Assembly (NCBI RefSeq): GCF_019012925.1
Contig: NZ_JAGIRL010000004.1
Span: 1-23,704 of the forward strand
Direction of reading: 5' to 3'
DNA: 23,704 bases
Source of the DNA: Fusobacterium sp.
GTDB taxonomy: Bacteria; Fusobacteriota; Fusobacteriia; Fusobacteriales; Fusobacteriaceae
Shown here: in pieces, positions 7,698 through 13,947 of the stretch
Layout of the letters: every line of letters begins with the position of its first letter
Position numbering within the stretch: position 1 is the first letter of the stretch
Position numbers and translations under genes: made by a program
The notes under the pieces: model-generated
Database searches by the model: none
Seen by the model: the letters and a program-made list of their open reading frames with translations, nothing else
Told to the model about the DNA's origin: nothing

Positions 7698-8381
7698 ATG
7701 GAAATAAAAAATAAATATAATATGACAATAGATGAAAATATATTTGTAGCAAAAAGAAATATAGTAGATTATATATGGAAATCTGCAAATTTAGAGGGAA
7801 TAGTTGTAACTTATTCACAAACAGAGGTTATTCTTGATGGCTTAGCAGTTAATGGTATGAGAATAAATGATATAAACGCTATTGTCAATTTAAAACATGC
7901 TTGGCAATTTACAATTGAGAATATAGATTATCCTTTAGATTTTAGATATCTTTCTCAAATAAATAAATTGGTAGGGGAATATAATATAGTTCCACTTGCA
8001 GGAATATTAAGAACTTCTGATGTAAGTATGGGTGGTACTGATTGGAAACCAGAAGTTCCAAATAAAGAGGAAATTGAAAAACATATGAATGAGATTTCTA
8101 AAATTGAAAATGCTACAGATAGAGCTTTAACTATGATGCTATATTTAATGAGAACACAACCATTTTATGATGGAAATAAAAGAACGGCAATGATGGTAGG
8201 AAATCAAATTATGATTCAAAATGGAGTAGGTATTATTTCTATTCCGATAAAACATCAAGAAAAATTTAGGGATATGTTAATTAAATTTTATGAAACTAAT
8301 GATATGTCTGGTATAAAATCTTTTATTTATGATTATTGTATTGATGGGATCCAATTTCCAAAAGAAAATAATGAAAGTTAA
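7698..8381 (+). CDS. Fic-domain protein with Gln in place of the catalytic His
   Basis: A 227-residue Fic/DOC-fold protein. Typical Fic enzymes transfer AMP or another nucleotide group to target hydroxyls, using the motif HPFxxGNGRT. Here the motif is QPFYDGNKRTA at 154-164: the anion-hole and P-loop-like residues are kept, but the general-base His is Gln (Q154). Such Gln-type members exist in low-GC bacteria as I recall; their chemistry is uncertain. Near the N-terminus SANLEG (29-34) fits the (S/T)xxxE(G/N) inhibitory motif of class II Fic proteins, with E33 as the candidate inhibitory Glu. AAGGAGAG precedes the ATG at 7698, and the gene has its own promoter. It starts the accessory block and stands alone, without a neighbouring antitoxin gene. 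Canonical AMPylation is doubtful. Confidence 0.85.
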   Translation: MEIKNKYNMTIDENIFVAKRNIVDYIWKSANLEGIVVTYSQTEVILDGLAVNGMRINDINAIVNLKHAWQFTIENIDYPLDFRYLSQINKLVGEYNIVPLAGILRTSDVSMGGTDWKPEVPNKEEIEKHMNEISKIENATDRALTMMLYLMRTQPFYDGNKRTAMMVGNQIMIQNGVGIISIPIKHQEKFRDMLIKFYETNDMSGIKSFIYDYCIDGIQFPKENNES

Positions 8382-8405
8382 TTATTTGCTCAATTTTAGT
8401 TAAGA

Positions 8406-8439
8406 GATGAAGCTGAAAGCTTTAAGTAGGAGAGGTTCA
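8406..8439. repeat. 34-bp direct repeat, copy 1
   Basis: The sequence from GATGAAGCTGAAAGC to GAGAGGTTCA matches 9174-9207 at 33 of 34 positions, the sole difference being T/C in GCTTTAAG versus GCTCTAAG. It lies 24 bases after the fic stop. It contains a small hairpin AAGCT-GAA-AGCTT, and in this copy outer arms GATGAA and TTCATC could close a larger stem. With copy 2 it brackets the relB-yafQ pair. Confidence 0.85.
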
Positions 8440-8466
8440 TCCTTATTTGTTATGTTCAATTTGAAT

Positions 8467-8568
8467 CTAAGAGAAGCTAGTATAAAAAGTTGGAAACAAA
8501 ATTATGAGAGTGTATTGGCACATATTGACTATTTGAAATATATGTGTTACACTCTACATAATAAGAGT
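8467..8568 (+). pseudogene. Degenerate fragment of the ykoC 3' end
   Basis: Bases 8467-8500 match 7490-7523 inside ykoC at 30 of 34 positions; all four differences are C-to-T or G-to-A on this strand. A second patch, 8547-8568, matches 7562-7583 at the ykoC 3' end at 19 of 22, and 8506-8518 resembles the GAGTGTATTG at the ykoC stop. In the ykoC frame the fragment has a TAG where ykoC has CAG, then a TGA, so it cannot be functional. It lies between the first 34-bp repeat and relB, implying a duplication when the fic segment was inserted or rearranged. Confidence 0.75.
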
Positions 8569-8602
8569 TTTTGTATATAATATATCTATACATTGTATAT
8601 AA
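8553..8602 (+). promoter_or_regulatory. Predicted promoter and operator of relB-yafQ
   Basis: A -10 TATAAT (8576-8581) stands 17 bases after TCTACA (8553-8558), placing the start near 8588, about 30 bases before relB. An alternative upstream promoter is TTGACT (8525-8530), 17 bases, TACACT (8548-8553). TTGTATATAA occurs twice, at 8571-8580 and 8593-8602, exactly 22 bases or two helical turns apart, and GTATA/TATAC forms an inverted repeat (8573-8591). These are good candidate binding sites for RelB-type autoregulation, overlapping the -10 region. Confidence 0.5.
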
Positions 8603-8618
8603 AAAAGGAGTGATTAAT

Positions 8619-8894
8619 ATGGCAATAATTAATGTTAGAATAAATGAAGAAGATAAAAAAGTATTTAATCATATATGTGATGAATTGGGATTAAGTATGT
8701 CTTCTGCATTTAATATGTTTGTAAAATCTATGATAAGAATGGGTGGATTACCATTTGAAACAAAATTAGAAAATTTTGATATTACGACTATAAAAGCTAT
8801 AGAAGAAACAGAGGATATAATTGCTGGAAAAGTTAAACGTCCTACATATAAGACTACAGAAGAACTTTTTAGTGCACTTGATAAGGAGGATTAG
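8619..8894 (+). CDS. RelB/DinJ-family antitoxin
   Basis: A 91-residue antitoxin. The N-terminal half, MAIINVRINEEDKKVF...GLSMSSAFNMFVKSMIR, is a ribbon-helix-helix DNA-binding domain as in DinJ/RelB; the C-terminal half (about 50-91) is acidic and should wrap the toxin. The ATG at 8619 is chosen because AAAGGAGTG ends 7 bases upstream; an upstream in-frame TTG at 8571 lies inside the promoter and would add residues absent from the family. The toxin gene starts 3 bases after the stop, the standard antitoxin-first order. It should repress its own promoter with the toxin. Confidence 0.92.
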   Translation: MAIINVRINEEDKKVFNHICDELGLSMSSAFNMFVKSMIRMGGLPFETKLENFDITTIKAIEETEDIIAGKVKRPTYKTTEELFSALDKED

Positions 8895-8897
8895 TTA

Positions 8898-9170
8898 ATG
8901 TTAGAAATAACAACTACTAAGGTCTTTGAAAAAGATTATAAACTTCTAAAAAAAAGAGGATATAATTTAAATTTACTTAAAGAAGTTATTGAGTTAATTG
9001 CTAATGAAAAAGAATTACCATCTAAGTATAGAAATCATCAACTAGTAGGAAACTATAGTGGTTTTATGGAGTGTCACATTAGACCAGATTGGTTACTTAT
9101 ATATAAAATTGAAAAATCAAAATTAATACTTACTTTATCAAGAACAGGAACTCACAGTGATTTATTTTAA
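8898..9170 (+). CDS. YafQ-family mRNA interferase toxin
   Basis: A 90-residue RelE-superfamily toxin, closest to YafQ by its ECHIRPDWLLIYKI and RTGTHSDLF stretches. YafQ binds the ribosome and cleaves mRNA during translation. Residues matching the catalytic set of E. coli YafQ are present: H47, H60, D64, W65, H86 and F90, so the toxin looks intact. A GGAGG-type site in the relB 3' end (AAGGAGG, 8883-8889) precedes the ATG. The stop codon lies directly against the second copy of the 34-bp repeat. Neutralised by the preceding RelB/DinJ-type protein. Confidence 0.93.
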   Translation: MLEITTTKVFEKDYKLLKKRGYNLNLLKEVIELIANEKELPSKYRNHQLVGNYSGFMECHIRPDWLLIYKIEKSKLILTLSRTGTHSDLF

Positions 9171-9173
9171 GAA

Positions 9174-9207
9174 GATGAAGCTGAAAGCTCTAAGTAGGAG
9201 AGGTTCA
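9174..9207. repeat. 34-bp direct repeat, copy 2
   Basis: Second copy of the element at 8406-8439, with one mismatch. It starts three bases after the yafQ stop codon and ends 42 bases before the first possible SNF2 start. The centre-to-centre distance is 768 bp, enclosing the ykoC fragment and the whole toxin-antitoxin pair. In this copy the outer GATGAA arm has only a TGAA/TTCA match left. Confidence 0.85.
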
Positions 9208-9249
9208 CAGGTAATAATATGATAATAGTAAAAAAATTAAAGAAATAAT

Positions 9250-12111
9250 ATGGAGGATATTTTGGATTTTTTAGATGATTTAAAAGTCAAAACTGTAGAT
9301 TCTGTTTATAAAAATAGATTTTTTGAGGGAATGGTTACTAAAAAGAAAAAGCATACCTTAGATTTGTTTGAAACTGAGATTTCTAACAGAACAGTACCTC
9401 TTAAAATAGAAGTAGTAGCCTCTATAAATCAAAATTATTGGGAATCTATACCTAGTCTGAAGGTTTCACTGGAATTACAAACTCCAAATAAAAAATATAA
9501 ATTAGATAGTAAATTATCAAAATTTTTAACTGCTTATAGGCTCAATGAAGAGTTTTCCTTTGGAAAGTACTATACATATAATCCTAAGACAGATTATTTT
9601 TTAGATAGGTCTAAGAAGCTATTGGATTATTTATGTAAGTATGATACTTTAAATGCTGAGTTACAAAATAGTTGGAGAGCTGGAGAGAGAGGGCGTCTCT
9701 ATCTATTGGAAGAGTATACAGAAAAAATTATAGAGTTTTTAAAAGAAGAGGGAAAAATAGAAGTTATTGATAGAGGATTGAACGAGTTATTAAAAATTGA
9801 GGTGTTAGAGGATAAAGAAAATAATGCAATTGATTTAAAGATTGAAAATCTATTTGATTATCAGATTTTAGGAGCAGAGTATCTAGTAAATAGATATTCA
9901 TACAATGGTAAAATATTTAGATTACCTAAAAAAGATATTGAAATATTGAATATAATTTTAAGAAATTATAAAACAGAAGGTTTAAGTTTTGATTCTACAA
10001 ATCTTCTTCCTCTTATAGAAAAAATTAGTAAAATAGGGAAGATAAAGTTGTGTTCATCTCTACAAAAATTAGTGTATACTCCAAAAGATATAAGTGAAAA
10101 GATATATATTGATTCTTTTGGTGAGTTTGGTCTCAAACTTTATAGTAAGAGATATTATGATGGAGCAGATGAGGTAGAATTTGCTGATAAGATAATATTA
10201 AATGATAATAAAACAAAAACTAGCTCATTGTATAGAGAGATTATGGAAAAATATGGTGAAAGTTTTGGGGATAACAGTTATCATATAGAATCAATGGAAG
10301 GGGTATACAATTTCATAACAGAAGGGTTACCACAATTAAAAGCAGAGTATGAAGTATACTATTCAGAAAAATTTAAAAAGAGAAGATATAGCACGGCAAG
10401 TTATCATATACAAACTAAAGTTACAGATATTTTAGAGATAAATTTTTCTATTGATGGAATAGATAAAAATGAGATAAAAGATTTTTTAAATAGTGTTAAA
10501 GAAAAATCTAAGTATTATATTCTAAAAGATGGTGGAATTTTAAAGTTAGATGGCTTGGAAGATTTAGAACGATTAAATGAGATGTTACAGATAACTGAAG
10601 CTAGTGCAAGAGAGATAGAGAGTGGGATAATTTCTAGAGAGAGAAACTATGTTTATTTTATAAAATCTACTTTGGAAAAGATAAAAAATATATCTTTAGA
10701 TGAAGAGTTTAAAAGAATGAATAAAAAATTAAAAAGCATAGTAACTCAAGCTGAGAAAGAGGAGATAAAACAATGCTTTCCAATGCTAAGAGAGTATCAA
10801 GTAGAGGGAGTAATCTGGTTAAAAACACTTCAAAAACTTGGACTTGGAGGGATATTAGCAGATGATATGGGACTAGGAAAGACTTTACAAACTATATCGT
10901 ATTTAGCTTTGGAAAAAAGAGAGAAGCCAAGTATTGTTATAACTCCTAAATCTCTTGCATATAACTGGAAAAATGAATTTGAGAGATTTGCTCCAAATGT
11001 ATCAGTAAAAATCTGTGTTGGTAGTAAAAAAGAGAGAGAAGATATTATAAAAAAATTAAAAAAGGGAGATGTATTAATAACAACCTATGGTATATTGAAA
11101 AATGATATAGAGCTCTATGAAGGTGAGTTTTCAAATATAGTTATAGATGAAGCTCAAAATATAAAAAATATATTGGGAAAAACTTCAAATATTGTCAAAA
11201 CTTTAAAGGGAGAGACAAAAATAGCTTTGACGGGTACTCCAATAGAGAATAATATTTTAGAACTTTGGAACATATTTGATTTTGTATTTCCAGGATATTT
11301 AGGTGGACATACATCATTTAAAAATAGATTTATAGATAATTTAAAAAATCTTAGAGAGATTATATCACCATTTATTTTGAGACGTACTAAAAAACAGGTT
11401 TTAAAAGAGTTACCAGAAAAGATTGAAAAAAATATATTGATTGACTTAGATGACAAGCAGAAAAAATTATACTTTGGATACCAAGAAAAGTACAAAAAAG
11501 AGGTTGAAGAGAATGCAAGTGATGCTATAAAAATACTTTCATATATAACAAGATTACGTCAACTGTGCAATCATCCAAAGTTATTCTTAGATGAGTACAA
11601 AGGGGGAAGTGGAAAACTAGAGGTATTGATAGAGTTGTTAGAAAATGCTAAAGAGAATGGTCATAGAGTACTTTTATTTTCGCAGTTTACAGAGATGTTG
11701 GATATAATAAAGAAAGAGTTGAAGGATAGATTTACTATTCTATATTTAGATGGAAAAACAAGTGCCAAAAATAGAGTGGATTTAGTAGAAAGATTCAATA
11801 GTGGAGAGGGAGATATTTTTATAATTTCACTTAAAGCTGGAGGAAGTGGGTTGAATCTTACAGGAGCAGATACTGTTATACATTTTGATCCTTGGTGGAA
11901 TCCCTCTGTCGAGAATCAAGCTACAGATAGAGCTCATAGATTGGGACAAAAAAATAGTGTAACTGTGTATAGACTGATAACTAAAGGTACTATTGAAGAA
12001 AAAATAAACTTGATAAAAGCTGAAAAATCTAAAATTATATCTGAAGTATTAGATGGAGAGAAAAAGAGTTTGTTAAATTTAACTAGAGATGAACTATTAA
12101 AACTATTTTAA
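9250..12111 (+). CDS. SNF2-family DNA-dependent ATPase (bacterial helicase-associated N-terminus)
   Basis: A 953-residue Swi2/Snf2 ATPase, a superfamily 2 motor that translocates on double-stranded DNA and remodels protein-DNA complexes or RNA polymerase. The last 450 residues carry the motor: GGILADDMGLGKT (K544), DEAQ box D633-Q636, LTGTPIENN, LLFSQFTEML, GGSGLNLTGADTV and motif VI QATDRAHRLGQ (890-900). The first 500 residues resemble the bacterial SNF2-associated region; no SWIM zinc-binding cysteines are seen. Start choice is uncertain: the ATG at 9250 has no ribosome binding site, while GGAGG at 9252-9256 would serve a TTG at 9262 that shortens the protein by four residues. It is flanked by RelB/YafQ and HicAB modules, but B. 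subtilis-type relatives exist as stand-alone genes, so a defence role is only a possibility. Confidence 0.9.
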   Translation: MEDILDFLDDLKVKTVDSVYKNRFFEGMVTKKKKHTLDLFETEISNRTVPLKIEVVASINQNYWESIPSLKVSLELQTPNKKYKLDSKLSKFLTAYRLNEEFSFGKYYTYNPKTDYFLDRSKKLLDYLCKYDTLNAELQNSWRAGERGRLYLLEEYTEKIIEFLKEEGKIEVIDRGLNELLKIEVLEDKENNAIDLKIENLFDYQILGAEYLVNRYSYNGKIFRLPKKDIEILNIILRNYKTEGLSFDSTNLLPLIEKISKIGKIKLCSSLQKLVYTPKDISEKIYIDSFGEFGLKLYSKRYYDGADEVEFADKIILNDNKTKTSSLYREIMEKYGESFGDNSYHIESMEGVYNFITEGLPQLKAEYEVYYSEKFKKRRYSTASYHIQTKVTDILEINFSIDGIDKNEIKDFLNSVKEKSKYYILKDGGILKLDGLEDLERLNEMLQITEASAREIESGIISRERNYVYFIKSTLEKIKNISLDEEFKRMNKKLKSIVTQAEKEEIKQCFPMLREYQVEGVIWLKTLQKLGLGGILADDMGLGKTLQTISYLALEKREKPSIVITPKSLAYNWKNEFERFAPNVSVKICVGSKKEREDIIKKLKKGDVLITTYGILKNDIELYEGEFSNIVIDEAQNIKNILGKTSNIVKTLKGETKIALTGTPIENNILELWNIFDFVFPGYLGGHTSFKNRFIDNLKNLREIISPFILRRTKKQVLKELPEKIEKNILIDLDDKQKKLYFGYQEKYKKEVEENASDAIKILSYITRLRQLCNHPKLFLDEYKGGSGKLEVLIELLENAKENGHRVLLFSQFTEMLDIIKKELKDRFTILYLDGKTSAKNRVDLVERFNSGEGDIFIISLKAGGSGLNLTGADTVIHFDPWWNPSVENQATDRAHRLGQKNSVTVYRLITKGTIEEKINLIKAEKSKIISEVLDGEKKSLLNLTRDELLKLF

Positions 12112-12131
12112 ATTAAAAAACAGCAAAATAT

Positions 12132-12165
12132 ACGTATTGACTACGTGTTGAAAATATGGTAAAAT
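12132..12165 (+). promoter_or_regulatory. Promoter and candidate operator of hicAB
   Basis: -35 TTGACT (12137-12142), a 17-base spacer and -10 TAAAAT (12160-12165) with extended TGG. The inverted repeat ACGTA-TTGAC-TACGT (12132-12146) is centred on the -35 hexamer, the expected place for repression by HicB. Confidence 0.65.
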
Positions 12166-12182
12166 TAATTTGAGGTGGTCAA

Positions 12183-12365
12183 ATGAGCTCTAAAGACCTT
12201 TTTAAAATACTCAAAGAGGATGGCTGGATTTTAAAAGCGATAGCTGGTAGTCATCATCAATTTGTACATCCAATTAAAAAAGGAAAAGTTACAGTTCCAC
12301 ATCCTCGAAAAGATTTACCAGATAAAACTGTAATGAGTATTTTAAAACAAGCAGGGTTGAAATAA
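12183..12365 (+). CDS. hicA: HicA-family mRNA interferase toxin
   Basis: A 60-residue double-stranded-RNA-binding-fold toxin that degrades mRNA independently of the ribosome. The family pattern is complete: KDLFKILKEDGW at the start, the catalytic His H24 in the GSHHQF motif, VTVPHPRKDLP, and the C-terminal VMSILKQAGL. GAGGTGG upstream of the ATG at 12183 is a good ribosome binding site. It follows the SNF2 gene by 71 bases, which hold its own promoter. The hicA-first order with hicB 40 bases downstream is usual. Confidence 0.95.
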   Translation: MSSKDLFKILKEDGWILKAIAGSHHQFVHPIKKGKVTVPHPRKDLPDKTVMSILKQAGLK

Positions 12366-12375
12366 TACCCTGCTT
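12349..12375 (+). promoter_or_regulatory. Hairpin spanning the hicA stop codon
   Basis: AAGCAGGGT (12349-12357) and ACCCTGCTT (12367-12375) form a perfect 9-bp stem with a 9-base loop that contains the hicA stop. No T-run follows, so it is not a classical terminator. It could protect or mark a processing point in the hicA-hicB transcript and set toxin:antitoxin ratio; this is inference. Confidence 0.55.
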
Positions 12376-12405
12376 CCTCGAATAACTAATAGAGGAGTGA
12401 GTAAA

Positions 12406-12813
12406 ATGAATGAGGTAATGTATCCAATAATTTTAACATATGAAGATGGAATGATTTATGGTGGAGTTCCTGATTTAAAGATAGATAATTTTTTAGCATA
12501 TGGTAATAGTGTAGAGGAAGTAATAAAAGATTTAAAAGAAATTATTACATTATCTCTTCTAGATTATGAAGATGAAAATACTGAATTTCCAAAAGCAAGT
12601 AGTATAGATATATTAAAAACAGAATTAAAAGGAAATCAAGAGATTCTATTGTTAAATATGTGGTTACCTTATGAAAAATCTAAAATAAAATTAGAATACA
12701 AGAAAAAAACTTTAAGTATTCCAACTTGGTTAGATATACTAGCAACACAAAAAAATATAAATTTCTCTCAAGTTTTGGTAAAAGCATTAAAAAAAGAACT
12801 TGAGATATCATAA
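12406..12813 (+). CDS. hicB: HicB-family antitoxin
   Basis: A 135-residue antitoxin. The N-terminal part, YPIILTYEDGMIYGGVPDLKIDNFLAYGNSVEEVIKDL, is the partial RNase H-like fold of HicB that blocks HicA. The C-terminal segment (about 108-135, IPTWLDILATQKNINFSQVLVKALKKEL) is a DNA-binding module of ribbon-helix-helix type that would bind the promoter at 12132-12165. The ATG at 12406 is 8 bases after GAGGAG; a GTG at 12397 overlaps that site and is less likely. The gene ends at a bidirectional terminator. Confidence 0.93.
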   Translation: MNEVMYPIILTYEDGMIYGGVPDLKIDNFLAYGNSVEEVIKDLKEIITLSLLDYEDENTEFPKASSIDILKTELKGNQEILLLNMWLPYEKSKIKLEYKKKTLSIPTWLDILATQKNINFSQVLVKALKKELEIS

Positions 12814-12815
12814 TA

Positions 12816-12859
12816 AAAAGAGTGAGAGTAAATAGAAAACTATCTACAATCACTCTTTT
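12816..12859. terminator. Bidirectional terminator between hicB and ppaC
   Basis: AAAAGAGTGA (12816-12825) pairs with TCACTCTTTT (12850-12859), with an inner imperfect stem GTAAATAG/CTATCTAC. The A-rich left flank and T-rich right flank suit termination of both converging genes. Confidence 0.8.
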
Positions 12860-12862
12860 ATA

Positions 12863-13801
12863 TTAGTTTTGGCTAGCAGTTAGCATGAAAGGAACTACCT
12901 GTTTCTTTCTAGAAACTACTCCTTCTAACCAAGCTGTCTTATTATCTAAAGTTACATTGAAAGCTTTTTCTACAAGCTCTGGGCATTTTCCAACTGTTAA
13001 AACATATGATCCAGCTTTTATAATATCAGTTATTACAAGAACAAATAGATCATAGTTAGATTTTTCACTCATAGAGTTCATGGCAGCTTCTAAATCAGCT
13101 TGAGTATTTAAAAGTCCAGCTACATCAACAGTATTTACTTGAGCAACTGCTACTTTTTTACCATTCATATCGAACTCTTTCATATCTATAGTGATTATCT
13201 CTTCAGAAGTTTTATCAGAAAGAGAAGTTCCTTCAATTAGAAGCTTCATTCCATAATCTTCAAAATTCTCTTCTCCACAGATTTTAGAAAGCTCTTTTAC
13301 AGCCTCTACATCTTCAGGTGTGCAAGTTGGAGATTTGAAAAGTAGTGTATCAGAGATGATAGCACTCATCATAAGTCCAGCAGCCATTTTAGATGGAGTG
13401 ATATTAGCTTGTTTAAATAATCTATAGATTAGAGTACAAGTACATCCAACTGTATCAGCAGTAATTTTTAAAGGCTCATCAGTAGTCAAACCAAATTTGT
13501 GGTGATCTACAACCTCTAATATCTTAGCATTCTCAATACCATCAGCTGTTTGAGCTTTTTCGTTATGGTCAACTAAGATTACCTCTTTTTTTCCATTTTC
13601 ATCAGCATTTACATTCTCTATAAATAGAGGTGCAGTAGCTCCAAAATGATCTAAAGCAAATTGAGTTTCTCTGCTTACATTTCCTAATCTACAAGGAATA
13701 GCATTAACTCCTAAAGCATTTTTTAATTCAGCAAAAGAGATTGCTGAACATATTGAATCAGTATCTGGATTTTTATGTCCAAAAACAAGAATTTGTTTCA
13801 T
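12863..13801 (-). CDS. ppaC: Manganese-dependent inorganic pyrophosphatase (family II)
   Basis: Cytoplasmic enzyme hydrolysing pyrophosphate to two phosphates, pulling biosynthetic reactions forward. The 312-residue length suits the family II DHH-type enzyme without CBS domains. Metal ligands visible from the N-terminus: H9, D13 and D15 in GHKNPDTDS, D78 in VDHN, and D99-H100-H101 in VVDHHKFG. The C-terminal domain ends with SRKKQVVPFML, matching the substrate-binding Arg-Lys-Lys segment. AAGGAGG lies 4 bases before the ATG on the minus strand. A candidate extended -10 (TGG-TATGAT, 13836-13841 on the complement) lies about 35 bases upstream. Confidence 0.96.
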   Translation of the reverse strand: MKQILVFGHKNPDTDSICSAISFAELKNALGVNAIPCRLGNVSRETQFALDHFGATAPLFIENVNADENGKKEVILVDHNEKAQTADGIENAKILEVVDHHKFGLTTDEPLKITADTVGCTCTLIYRLFKQANITPSKMAAGLMMSAIISDTLLFKSPTCTPEDVEAVKELSKICGEENFEDYGMKLLIEGTSLSDKTSEEIITIDMKEFDMNGKKVAVAQVNTVDVAGLLNTQADLEAAMNSMSEKSNYDLFVLVITDIIKAGSYVLTVGKCPELVEKAFNVTLDNKTAWLEGVVSRKKQVVPFMLTASQN

Positions 13802-13904
13802 AAGTCCTCCTTAAAATTCATTTATTTACTTACATATCATACCATTTTTTTTAAAATTTAGGAATAGAAAATTTATAAAAAAGAGAAATTTTATCACTAT
13901 AATA

Positions 13905-13913
13905 TGATATAAT
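13905..13913 (+). promoter_or_regulatory. Extended -10 element for ligA
   Basis: TGA-TATAAT, a perfect -10 with an extended TGN, about 35 bases before the ligA ATG. No convincing -35 is seen at 17 bases, which extended -10 promoters can tolerate. Confidence 0.5.
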
Positions 13914-13947
13914 TATAGGTGAAAATTAAGTATGAAGAGGAGATAGG

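Noticed and set aside
8406..8439. Likeness of the 34-bp repeat (GCTGAAAGC..CTAAG) to a conserved stretch near the 3' end of 23S rRNA
   Set aside because: From memory the match is under 20 bases with a gap and does not continue on either side; too short to call an rRNA fragment.
8382..9249. Integron-like cassette array (gene plus recombination site after each toxin)
   Set aside because: The repeats lack paired GTTRRRY/RYYYAAC core sites and no integrase is visible.
11154..11495. Minus-strand open frame inside the SNF2 gene
   Set aside because: Phe/Ile/Ser-rich shadow of lysine- and asparagine-rich coding sequence on the other strand.
9250..12111. DISARM or other known SNF2-containing defence operon
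   Set aside because: No methyltransferase, DrmA/B/C-like or nuclease partner gene is present; neighbours are self-contained toxin-antitoxin pairs.
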